A stretch of DNA of 58,291 bases from Prevotella sp. (GTDB lineage: Bacteria > Bacteroidota > Bacteroidia > Bacteroidales > Bacteroidaceae): positions 1 through 58,291 of the forward strand of contig JAFTGH010000065.1 of assembly GCA_017458005.1 (NCBI GenBank), in the 5' to 3' direction. Positions 8,022 through 15,768 of the stretch are shown here, piece by piece (positions within the stretch are counted from its first letter, which is position 1; every line of letters begins with the position of its first letter). The position numbers and the translations under genes are program-made. The notes beneath the pieces were generated by a model. It was not told the origin of the DNA, made no database searches, and worked only from the letters and a program-made list of their open reading frames with translations.

Positions 8022-9686
8022 TTAATACGCCTGTTCATGTACCCCAGCGACAGCCCGTCCGCTGGGGTCATTTTTTCCTTTAAACGAAGCGTCCCACTCC
8101 AAGGCTATCGCCGTGGAGCATGCCACACTCGCCTCGCTGGGAACACTACGTGCCGCACTGTCGCTGGGGAAATGCTCCACGAAGATGGAGCGATAGTAGT
8201 ATTCCTCCTTGTTCTTTGGCGGGTTGATGGGGAACCGCTCTGCGGCATGTGCCATCTGCTCATCAGTCACTGCCTTTGCCGTTATCTCTTTCAAGGTGTC
8301 AATCCACGAATACCCTACCCCATCCGAGAACTGCTCTTTCTGTCGCCATACAATCTCATCGGGTAACATATCAGCGAATGCCTCACGGACAATCTTCTTC
8401 TCCATCGTCGTACCAGGACACATCTTCGCTGTCGGGTTGGTACGCATGGCTACATCCAGAAACTCCTTGTCGAGGAAGGGGACACGTCCCTCCACACCCC
8501 ATGCCGACAGGCTCTTGTTGGCACGTAGACAGTCGTAGAGATGGAGTTTGGAGAGTTTACGCACCGTCTCCTCATGGAAAGCCTTTGCATTGGGTGCCTT
8601 ATGGAAATAGAGGTAGCCTCCGAATATCTCGTCAGCGCCCTCACCACTGAGTACCATCTTGATACCCATCGACTTGATGACACGGGCAAGGAGGTACATC
8701 GGGGTAGAGGCACGGACCGTCGTCACGTCATACGTCTCGATGAAATAGATGACATCACGGATGGCATCGAGTCCCTCCTGAATGGTATAGTTGATCTCAT
8801 GGTGCACCGTACCGATATGGTCGGCGACAAGTTTCGCCTTGGCAAGATCGGGAGCGCCCTTCAAGCCTACGGCGAAGGAATGCAGACGAGGCCAGTATGC
8901 CTTGGTCTGGGAATCGTCCTCGATACGCATCTCGGAATATCGCTCAGCAATAGCAGAGATGACACTGCTGTCAAGTCCACCGCTCAGCAACACGCCATAG
9001 GGGACATCAGACATCAACTGACGCTTGACGGCTGCCCGCAACGCCTGACGGATATCCTCCGAACTTGCCCCATTGTCCTTCACGGCATCATACTCCATCC
9101 AGTCACGGTGATAGTATCGCCGCATCTCACCCTCCTTACTCCAATAGTAATGTCCTGGCAGGAAAGGCTCATAACGGTCACACTGTCCTTCTAACGCCTT
9201 CAACTCCGAGGCGACATATACCTTCCCGTCTGAGTCATAACCAATATATAGGGGAATGACACCTATCGGGTCACGGGCTATCAGGAACTCATCCTTCTCC
9301 TCATCATAAAGGGCGAAGGCGAAGATACCACTGAGGTCTTCCAGAAAGTCGATGCCCTTGTCACGATAGAGGGCAAGGATCACCTCACAATCTGAACCTG
9401 TCTGAAACTCATACTTGCCAGCATAACGCTTTCGAATCTCCTGATGGTTATAGATCTCACCATTGACGGCAAGCACCTGTTTCCTATCTGGCGAGAACAG
9501 CGGCTGCCCACCCGACTCCGGGTCGACAATGCTCAGTCGCTCATGGGCAAGAATGGCACTGCCGCCACACCATATTCCACTCCAGTCAGGACCGCGATGA
9601 CGGATCTTCTGACTCATACGCAACGCTTTCTGACGCAACTCCTGCGTCTGCTCCTGCACATTAAATATCGCTACGATTCCACACAT
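8022..9686 (-). CDS. asnB: Asparagine synthetase B, glutamine-hydrolysing
   Basis: A 554-residue enzyme making asparagine from aspartate, ATP and glutamine. It starts MCGIVAIFN, so Cys2 becomes the N-terminal nucleophile of the class II glutaminase domain. The synthetase domain has the pyrophosphatase loop LLSGGLDSSVIS, then VLSGEGADEIFGGYLYF, and it closes with DPSGRAVAGVHEQAY, the usual AsnB ending. The frame is open upstream of the chosen start but the Cys requirement fixes it. It follows the PurF-type gene by 14 bases and is the last gene of the leftward nitrogen run. Confidence 0.95.
   Translation of the reverse strand: MCGIVAIFNVQEQTQELRQKALRMSQKIRHRGPDWSGIWCGGSAILAHERLSIVDPESGGQPLFSPDRKQVLAVNGEIYNHQEIRKRYAGKYEFQTGSDCEVILALYRDKGIDFLEDLSGIFAFALYDEEKDEFLIARDPIGVIPLYIGYDSDGKVYVASELKALEGQCDRYEPFLPGHYYWSKEGEMRRYYHRDWMEYDAVKDNGASSEDIRQALRAAVKRQLMSDVPYGVLLSGGLDSSVISAIAERYSEMRIEDDSQTKAYWPRLHSFAVGLKGAPDLAKAKLVADHIGTVHHEINYTIQEGLDAIRDVIYFIETYDVTTVRASTPMYLLARVIKSMGIKMVLSGEGADEIFGGYLYFHKAPNAKAFHEETVRKLSKLHLYDCLRANKSLSAWGVEGRVPFLDKEFLDVAMRTNPTAKMCPGTTMEKKIVREAFADMLPDEIVWRQKEQFSDGVGYSWIDTLKEITAKAVTDEQMAHAAERFPINPPKNKEEYYYRSIFVEHFPSDSAARSVPSEASVACSTAIALEWDASFKGKNDPSGRAVAGVHEQAY
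8042..8076 (+). terminator. Terminator of the TlpA-like gene, inside the end of asnB
   Basis: CCCCAGCG (8042-8049) pairs with CGCTGGGG (8060-8067), then TCATTTTTT. The hairpin ends the rightward transcript while lying within the coding end of the convergent asnB gene. Confidence 0.75.
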
Positions 9687-9700
9687 AATATACTTCTTTT

Positions 9701-11440
9701 TTATAGTTGTAACTTCAATACTTGCTCCACATAATTCACGAAAGCCTGGTTGACCAGTCTTATTCCACCTGCTGTCGGATAATGACCCGTGAAATACCAG
9801 TCGCCAGGATGATGAGGACAAGCCTCATGCAGTCCCTCAATACTCTGATAGACAAGTTCGACAGGACTACGCATCCCCTCCGGGCGAAGCATCTCCACAA
9901 TCTTACGGTTGATCTCCTCAACGGTGAATGGCTCGTAGATGGCACGAACATGATTCTCACTGGATGGCGAAGACTTGCAGGCACGATAGGTGTCGGCTAT
10001 CAACTGCTGCATGCCACGTTCCTGGATCAAGGCAATGGCTGCACGGAAAGCGCATAGTTCCTCCAGATGCGACATATCGATACCATAATAGTCGGGATAG
10101 CGGATCTGCGGTGAACTGGAAACCATCACGATCTTCTTGGGATGCAGGCGGTCGAGAATCTTGAAGATGCTCTCCCGCAAGGTGGTGCCACGCACGATAG
10201 AGTCGTCGATGATGACGAGGTTATCCACGTAGGGTGTCAGACTGCCATAAGTGACGTCATAGACATGGGCAGCAAGGTCATTACGCTCCGTGCCCTCAGT
10301 GATAAAGGTGCGCAGTTTGATGTCCTTCCACACCACTTTCTCAATACGCACCTCATGGTCCAACCGTCGGAAACCGTCTGTCATCCCATAGAATGCCACT
10401 TCTGCCGTATTGGGGATATAGGAGAAAACGGTATGGGTGATATCGCCGTCGATGGCTTTCAGGATAGGCTGCATCAGTTGCTCCCCCAAGCGTTTGCGCT
10501 CCTGATAGATATCCCTGTCGGAACCACGACTGAAATAGATGCGCTCAAAAGAGCAGGCACTCAACTGCTGCGGGGGAAGGATCTGCTCAATGGCACTCTC
10601 CCCACTCTTACGGACAATCAGCGACTGTCCAGGTCGCAACTCATGGATATCCTCCGCAGCGAGGTCGAAGGTGGTCTGTATCACAGGACGCTCACTGGCA
10701 AGGACGACCACCTCGTCGTCCTGATAGTAGAAGGCGGGACGGATGCCCCAAGGGTCGCGGACGGCAAAGAGTTCGCCACTGCCCGTCAGTCCACACATCA
10801 CATAGCCTCCATCAAAATGGGGCATCGTCTGTCGCAGGACATTACCCATCTGCACATGGTCATCAATATACTGGGTGATGGCAGTACCCTCCAGTCCCTG
10901 CTCTTTGGCAATGGCATAGAGTCGCTCCACCTCACGGTCGAGACGGTGTCCCATCAACTCCAAGGTAATATAGGAGTCGCCATAGATACGGGGCGACTGT
11001 CCCTGACTGGTGAGATAGGCAAACACCTCGTCGATATTCGTCATGTTAAAGTTACCACACAGGCAGAGGTTCTTCGCCCTCCAGTTATTACGACGCAGGA
11101 AGGGATGCACGTAGGTCAGTCCGCTCTTCCCCGTGGTGGAATAGCGGAGGTGTCCCATGTAAAGTTGCCCTGCGAAAGAGTCATCAATACGCTTGAAAAT
11201 CTCCGTGATGGCATCCTTTCCCTCGGCACGCTCACGAAACATATACTCTGTTCCCGCCTGGGCGTTGAGGTTGACACAGGCGATACCAGCACCCTCCTGT
11301 CCTCGGTTATGCTGTTTCTCCATCAGCAGGTAGAGTTTATTGAGTCCCCAATGCCTCGTACCGTATTTCTGCTGATAGTATTCCAACGGTTTCAACAGGC
11401 GTATCAACGCCACGCCGCACTCATGCTTTAACTGTTCCAT
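9701..11440 (-). CDS. PurF-type amidophosphoribosyltransferase-like glutamine amidotransferase
   Basis: A 579-residue protein with a class II glutaminase half (nucleophile probably the Cys of KHECGVALIRL, then KQHNRGQEGAGIA and MGHLRYSTTG) and a phosphoribosyltransferase half with the PRPP loop LVIIDDSIVRGTTLRES. PurF makes phosphoribosylamine, the first purine intermediate. It is longer and more divergent than classic PurF, and Bacteroidota often hold a second paralogue of this form. Its place between asnB and pyrG suggests control by nitrogen supply. It overlaps the pyrG end by about 20 bases. ATG 11443 is an alternative start one codon upstream. Confidence 0.8.
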   Translation of the reverse strand: MEQLKHECGVALIRLLKPLEYYQQKYGTRHWGLNKLYLLMEKQHNRGQEGAGIACVNLNAQAGTEYMFRERAEGKDAITEIFKRIDDSFAGQLYMGHLRYSTTGKSGLTYVHPFLRRNNWRAKNLCLCGNFNMTNIDEVFAYLTSQGQSPRIYGDSYITLELMGHRLDREVERLYAIAKEQGLEGTAITQYIDDHVQMGNVLRQTMPHFDGGYVMCGLTGSGELFAVRDPWGIRPAFYYQDDEVVVLASERPVIQTTFDLAAEDIHELRPGQSLIVRKSGESAIEQILPPQQLSACSFERIYFSRGSDRDIYQERKRLGEQLMQPILKAIDGDITHTVFSYIPNTAEVAFYGMTDGFRRLDHEVRIEKVVWKDIKLRTFITEGTERNDLAAHVYDVTYGSLTPYVDNLVIIDDSIVRGTTLRESIFKILDRLHPKKIVMVSSSPQIRYPDYYGIDMSHLEELCAFRAAIALIQERGMQQLIADTYRACKSSPSSENHVRAIYEPFTVEEINRKIVEMLRPEGMRSPVELVYQSIEGLHEACPHHPGDWYFTGHYPTAGGIRLVNQAFVNYVEQVLKLQL

Positions 11441-13031
11441 CACTACATGCTTTTACAAACGACATGAACAAAGGGTGCGGATGAAGCACGGTAGAGGAAT
11501 ACTCGGGATGGAACTGGGTACCGATGTACCATCGTAAAGTAGGTATCTCGACGATCTCCACCAGATGGGCGGTAGGATTGATGCCCACCAGTCGCATACC
11601 CTTCTGCTCATATTCCTCCGCAAACTGGTTGTTGAACTCATAGCGATGGCGGTGACGCTCCTTGATAAGAGGCTTATCGCCATACGCCTCAGCAGTCTTG
11701 CTACCCGCTATCAGTTCACAGTCGTATGCACCCAATCGCATGGTGCCTCCCATCTGAGTGATGGTCTTCTGCTCCTCCATCAGGTCGATGACAGGATGCG
11801 TTGTCTGGGGATTCATCTCACAACTGTTGGCATCAGCATAGCCCAACACATGACGGGCAAACTCAATGACCATCATCTGCATGCCCAGGCAGATACCAAA
11901 GGTGGGGATGTCGTGGGTACGGGTGTATTCCGCCGCGATGATCTTCCCCTCGATTCCTCGTTGTCCGAAGCCTGGACAAATGATAATGCCTGCCATACCG
12001 GCAAGTTTCTCCGCGACATTCTCACTGGTCACCTCCTCACTATTGATGAAATGGAGCCGTGCTTTCACATCATTATAGATACCTGCGAGATTGAGGCTCT
12101 CACGAATACTCTTATACGCATCCTGCAAGTCGTACTTACCCACCAGTCCGATATGGACCTCACGAGTGGCGGAACACTGTTTCCGTATGAAATCGTGCCA
12201 CGACTTCATGGCAGGAGTCTCGCCTACAGGAATACCAATCTTCCGCATGATAGCGGCATCCAGCCCTTGTCGCTGCATACTCACCGGCACCTCATAGATG
12301 CTTGGCATGTCCTCGCTCTGTACGACACATTCGAGGTCGACATTACAGAAGGAGGCAACCTTCATACGCAGGGCATCGTCAAGGTGACGCTCAGTGCGCA
12401 GGACGAGGATATCGGGCTGGATACCCATGCCCTGCAGTTCCTTGACAGAGTGCTGGGTGGGCTTGGTTTTCAACTCGTCGGCGGCTTTCAGATAAGGTAC
12501 GTAGGTGAGATGCACACAGACGGCATTACGTCCCAGTTGCCAACGCAACTGTCGGATAGCCTCCATGAAAGGGGCACTCTCGATATCACCGATAGTGCCA
12601 CCCACCTCTGTGATGACGAAGTCAAGTCCTTCGTCCAACCCGTCTCGCAACATCCGCCGTTTGATCTCGTCCGTGATATGGGGTACTACCTGGATGGTCT
12701 TCCCCAAGTAGTCACCATGACGCTCACGGTCGATGACCGTCTTATAGATACGTCCTGTGGTAATAGAGTTATTACGGGTGGTCTCTATACCCGTAAACCG
12801 CTCGTAATGTCCTAAGTCGAGATCGGTCTCCATGCCATCGACAGTGACATAACACTCACCATGCTCATAGGGGTTCAGTGTGCCAGGGTCGATGTTGATA
12901 TAAGGGTCAAACTTCTGAATGGTGACCTTATAGCCACGTGCCTGCAGCAGTTTGCCGATACTGGCAGAGATAATTCCCTTGCCGAGTGACGAAACGACAC
13001 CGCCTGTTACGAAGATATACTTTGTTTCCAT
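11421..13031 (-). CDS. pyrG: CTP synthase
   Basis: A 536-residue enzyme converting UTP, ATP and glutamine to CTP. The synthetase domain opens with TGGVVSSLGKGIISASIGKL. The class I glutaminase domain carries the nucleophile in FGICLGMQMM, an oxyanion segment IICPGFGQRGIEGK and the closing QFHPEYSS. Full length for the family. It lies downstream of the porin gene across a hairpin and overlaps the next gene by 20 bases. It is one of four glutamine-using amidotransferases in this locus. Confidence 0.96.
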   Translation of the reverse strand: METKYIFVTGGVVSSLGKGIISASIGKLLQARGYKVTIQKFDPYINIDPGTLNPYEHGECYVTVDGMETDLDLGHYERFTGIETTRNNSITTGRIYKTVIDRERHGDYLGKTIQVVPHITDEIKRRMLRDGLDEGLDFVITEVGGTIGDIESAPFMEAIRQLRWQLGRNAVCVHLTYVPYLKAADELKTKPTQHSVKELQGMGIQPDILVLRTERHLDDALRMKVASFCNVDLECVVQSEDMPSIYEVPVSMQRQGLDAAIMRKIGIPVGETPAMKSWHDFIRKQCSATREVHIGLVGKYDLQDAYKSIRESLNLAGIYNDVKARLHFINSEEVTSENVAEKLAGMAGIIICPGFGQRGIEGKIIAAEYTRTHDIPTFGICLGMQMMVIEFARHVLGYADANSCEMNPQTTHPVIDLMEEQKTITQMGGTMRLGAYDCELIAGSKTAEAYGDKPLIKERHRHRYEFNNQFAEEYEQKGMRLVGINPTAHLVEIVEIPTLRWYIGTQFHPEYSSTVLHPHPLFMSFVKACSDGTVKA

Positions 13032-13063
13032 ATTTTGATTGGTTTGATGTTTGCGAAAAAGGA

Positions 13064-13100
13064 GTCTTTGGACTCACGGCTGAAGCGTGAATCCAAAGAC
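13064..13100 (-). terminator. Hairpin at the end of the porin gene
   Basis: On the minus strand 13086-13100 pairs with 13064-13078 (15 bases, one mismatch), followed by CCTTTTTCG. It overlaps the porin stop codon and stands between the amtB-porin part and pyrG, so it probably reduces or ends transcription before pyrG. Confidence 0.7.
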
Positions 13101-13766
13101 GAAATAGGCTTTCTGTGAACAAGGATTGGCAAGCACTTGTCCAAAGATCGGAACGGAGAACGTATCGGTTATCCTGATGTCCTTCGTCGCCTTCAATGCG
13201 ACATTTGTCACAGCAAAGCCAGTAGTATCATAACTCGTGGTGGCATAGGGAACGACACCGACTGTCGCTGTCCAATCGCAAGTGGCTAACTTAAACGGGG
13301 CGTTCAACTCAAAATAGGAAGAGTAGGCTCGTTTCCCTTTCTTGTTGACACCGTCGTTGCCTGCGAAATTGGTGTACCACGTGGCAGAGAGCAGACCGAA
13401 GTCATAGCCGAGGAAAGCCTCGAAGACATGGCTCGTGCCATGGGCATTGTAATAGAAATAGCGTTCCTCTGGCGTGTTAAACCAATAGTCTGTCACTCCT
13501 AACGTCAGTCCACCTATCGTATAGGACGCCGTGAGGTCGAACTCCTTGGTGTCCTCGGCGTTGATACCCACACTGCCCCATGCCGACAGACTCAATCCTT
13601 TGTAGCCAATGCCCAGTGTAGGCTGGATACTGACATTCCCACAATCCTGTCCACGCCATACATACTGGCTGACGAAATCTGCGCCAATGGTCGTCTCCAC
13701 CTCATCCTGCGCATAGGCGGTGGCACCTGCCACCAATCCTAATGCGAATAAAACAATCTTTCTCAT
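13074..13766 (-). CDS. Outer-membrane porin-like protein, TorF-like
   Basis: A 230-residue protein with a signal peptide (MRKIVLFALGLVAGATAYAQ). The mature part is a run of alternating amphipathic strands with many aromatic residues, starting TIGADFVSQYVWRGQ and ending in an aromatic strand YFVFGFTLQP, typical of outer-membrane barrels. The VSQYVWRG opening resembles the TorF putative porin family. Being next to amtB and glnB, it may let ammonium or small nitrogen compounds cross the outer membrane; that is inference. Confidence 0.7.
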   Translation of the reverse strand: MRKIVLFALGLVAGATAYAQDEVETTIGADFVSQYVWRGQDCGNVSIQPTLGIGYKGLSLSAWGSVGINAEDTKEFDLTASYTIGGLTLGVTDYWFNTPEERYFYYNAHGTSHVFEAFLGYDFGLLSATWYTNFAGNDGVNKKGKRAYSSYFELNAPFKLATCDWTATVGVVPYATTSYDTTGFAVTNVALKATKDIRITDTFSVPIFGQVLANPCSQKAYFVFGFTLQP

Positions 13767-13812
13767 ATTATTTACTTTTTTACCTTTTTACTTTTTTACC
13801 TTTTTACCTTTA
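13767..13812. repeat. Short tandem A/T-rich repeat between amtB and the porin gene
   Basis: On the coding (minus) strand the 43-base spacer is built of repeated units of the form AAAAAGGT / AAAAAAGT directly ahead of the porin start. A shorter run of the same units fills the gltB-gltD spacer at 20245-20277. Confidence 0.7.
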
Positions 13813-15066
13813 ATTGTAGCAACTCTCACCATGCTCATAGATGTCCAGTCCCTCTTCCTCGACACGAGCCTCCACACGCAGACCACTGATGCGCTTGATG
13901 CCATAGAACAGGACGATACCGCAAGCGGCTGCCCAGAGGTCGATGCAGATGATACCAAACAACTCGGCTCCGAAGAAGCCCCAGCCATGACCGTAGAAAG
14001 CACCGTTAGAGACAGAGAGCAGACCCGTCATCAGCGTACCAAGGATACCACAGACACCATGAACGGAACTGGCACCGACAGGGTCGTCGATATGCAATTT
14101 GTGGTCAATGAACTCAATGGCGAAGACCAAGACAATGCCGCACACCAGTCCGATGGCGATGGCTCCCCATGGAGAGACGAGGTCACAACCTGCCGTGATA
14201 CCTACCAATCCGGCAAGTACACCGTTGAGTGTCAAAGAGAGCGATGGCTTGCCGTACTTCCACCATGTGAGGAACATTGTTGCCGTTCCACCTGCTACTG
14301 CCGCAAGATTGGTGGTCAGGAACACATGCGAGATAGCGATGCGGTTGACCTCACCAGTGGCTGCGAGTTGAGAACCAGGGTTGAAGCCAAACCATCCCAA
14401 CCAGAGGATAAACACTCCCAAGGAGGCAAGGGTCAGGTTATGACCTGGAATAGCGTTGCTCTTACCATCCGTCCCATATTTTCCCAGACGAGGACCGAGT
14501 GCCAAGGCACCCACCAACGCCAGTACACCACCTACACTATGGACGATTGCAGAACCTGCGAAATCGTGGAACACATCGCCAAAGGTCGTCATCATAAACG
14601 AGTCGGCAGCATCGTTGCAGAGCCAGCCACCACCCCATGTCCAGTGTCCCTCAATGGGATATATAAACAAGGAGATGGCTGCGGAGTAGATCACATACAT
14701 CGAGAACTTCGTACGCTCTGCCATCGCACCACTGACAATCGTCGCTGACGTAGCACAGAAGACGGTCTCGAAAATCAAGAAGCCCTCAACGGGCAGGTTA
14801 CCCTTATAGAAACTGAGATCGCCCCAGTTAGGAAGACCTATAAATCCTGCTCCATCGGAGCCAAACATAAAGCCGAAACCTACAAAAAAGAACAACAGAG
14901 AGCCGAACATAAAGTCGACAAAGTTCTTAAACAATATATTCGCCGTGTTCTTGGAACGTGTGAAACCTGCCTCACACAAGGCAAATCCCGGCTGCATCCA
15001 GAATACCAACATGGCTGCTAACAACATCCATACGGTATCAAGTGATAATCCTACTTCATTCATCAT
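13810..15066 (-). CDS. amtB: Ammonium transporter
   Basis: A 418-residue inner-membrane channel of the Amt family with about 11 hydrophobic segments. The signature WMLLAAMLVFWMQPGFALCE opens the protein, GALTLG-like segments and the conserved His region FDFAGS-VHSVGG (HDFAGSAIVHSVGG) and SVHGVCGILGTL follow. It imports ammonium when it is scarce. It is 32 bases downstream of glnB, whose product in other bacteria plugs the channel when nitrogen is plentiful. A second ATG three bases later is an equally good start. Confidence 0.95.
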   Translation of the reverse strand: MMNEVGLSLDTVWMLLAAMLVFWMQPGFALCEAGFTRSKNTANILFKNFVDFMFGSLLFFFVGFGFMFGSDGAGFIGLPNWGDLSFYKGNLPVEGFLIFETVFCATSATIVSGAMAERTKFSMYVIYSAAISLFIYPIEGHWTWGGGWLCNDAADSFMMTTFGDVFHDFAGSAIVHSVGGVLALVGALALGPRLGKYGTDGKSNAIPGHNLTLASLGVFILWLGWFGFNPGSQLAATGEVNRIAISHVFLTTNLAAVAGGTATMFLTWWKYGKPSLSLTLNGVLAGLVGITAGCDLVSPWGAIAIGLVCGIVLVFAIEFIDHKLHIDDPVGASSVHGVCGILGTLMTGLLSVSNGAFYGHGWGFFGAELFGIICIDLWAAACGIVLFYGIKRISGLRVEARVEEEGLDIYEHGESCYN

Positions 15067-15098
15067 CGTTGTGTTTATTTTGTGTTTGTGTTGTTATC

Positions 15099-15446
15099 CT
15101 ATTTCTTATCTCTTAATACGGTGTCACCATGTTCTCCAGTACGGATAGACCATGTGTCGATCATGTCGCTGACAAAGATACGACCATCGCCAATCTCTCC
15201 TGTATGAGCCACACGGAGGATGACCTGGACGGTAGGCTCCAGAAACATGTCACGACAGACAATCGTTAATGCGACACGCTCAATCACATCCGTGCTATAC
15301 TGGACACCACGGTAAATACGCTCCTGACGACTCTGCCCGATGCCATGAACATCATGGTACTCGAACCAATCGATGTCCGAACTTAACAAAGCCCGCTTCA
15401 CATCCTCGAACTTCGTCTTGCGGATAATTGCTTCAATCTTTTTCAT
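15099..15446 (-). CDS. glnB: P-II nitrogen regulatory protein
   Basis: A 115-residue P-II signalling protein, normal length. It opens MKKIEAIIRKTKFEDVKRAL, has the T-loop tyrosine in YRGVQYSTDVIERV and the ATP-binding B- and C-loop pattern AHTGEIGDGRIFV. P-II trimers sense 2-oxoglutarate and ATP/ADP and bind AmtB. A full T-loop is present, so uridylylation is possible, but no GlnD is in the window. It is first in the leftward operon, with its promoter in the shared intergenic region. Confidence 0.93.
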   Translation of the reverse strand: MKKIEAIIRKTKFEDVKRALLSSDIDWFEYHDVHGIGQSRQERIYRGVQYSTDVIERVALTIVCRDMFLEPTVQVILRVAHTGEIGDGRIFVSDMIDTWSIRTGEHGDTVLRDKK

Positions 15447-15487
15447 ACCTTAAATACTTTAATTAATAAATAAACAACATGTTGCAA

Positions 15488-15517
15488 GTTACACTTTGTA
15501 CTGTTTCTGGTGCAAAA
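15488..15517 (-). promoter_or_regulatory. Start-site motif, glnB copy
   Basis: On the minus strand TTTGCACCAGAAAC, three bases, then ACAAAGTGTA. It begins inside the -7 box and runs across the expected transcription start, matching the gltB copy almost base for base. Confidence 0.65.
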
Positions 15518-15723
15518 TTAAGACATTTTGATAGAAATTTATACGCTTTTAATTCATTTTGTTTCTAAATTTTTCAAAAGAATGTCAATTTGAAAGAAAT
15601 AAAAGTTTGTTTGTTTCATTTTGAAAGCAAAAAGATGAGAAAAGTTACAAAATGAAAGTTTAACAAATTTTCTTGGTCAAAAATTAAGCAATATCGATTA
15701 TTCAATTGACAATTTGATATAAA

Positions 15724-15752
15724 TTTGCACCCAGAAACGAAACAAAGTATAG
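15724..15752 (+). promoter_or_regulatory. Start-site motif, gltB copy
   Basis: TTTGCACCCAGAAAC, three bases, then ACAAAGTATA. It differs from the glnB copy by one inserted C and a few bases, and lies in the same position relative to the -7 box. Shared placement at both divergent starts suggests common regulation. Confidence 0.65.
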
Positions 15753-15768
15753 TATAAAGAAGGATAAT

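Larger units (their letters stand above)
15447..15768. promoter_or_regulatory. Divergent control region of the nitrogen locus
   Basis: This 322-base AT-rich spacer separates glnB (left) and gltB (right). It contains a leftward TAATTTTG box near 15514-15521 and a rightward TAAATTTG box at 15720-15727, each followed by the same motif. Between them CATTTTGTTTC (about 15558), TTTCATTTTGAAAG (about 15616) and CAAAATGAAAG (about 15648) repeat the core CATTTTG or its complement. These are candidate regulator sites; the regulator is unknown. Confidence 0.65.

Noticed and set aside
10142-11431. 429-residue rightward ORF opposite the PurF-type gene
   Set aside because: It lies wholly antisense to a well-supported enzyme gene and its translation lacks any domain. 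Long antisense frames also occur opposite pyrG, amtB and the outer-membrane barrel gene for the same compositional reason.
13720-14748. 342-residue rightward ORF opposite amtB
   Set aside because: Antisense shadow of amtB, low-complexity and rich in T, D and H with no motif.
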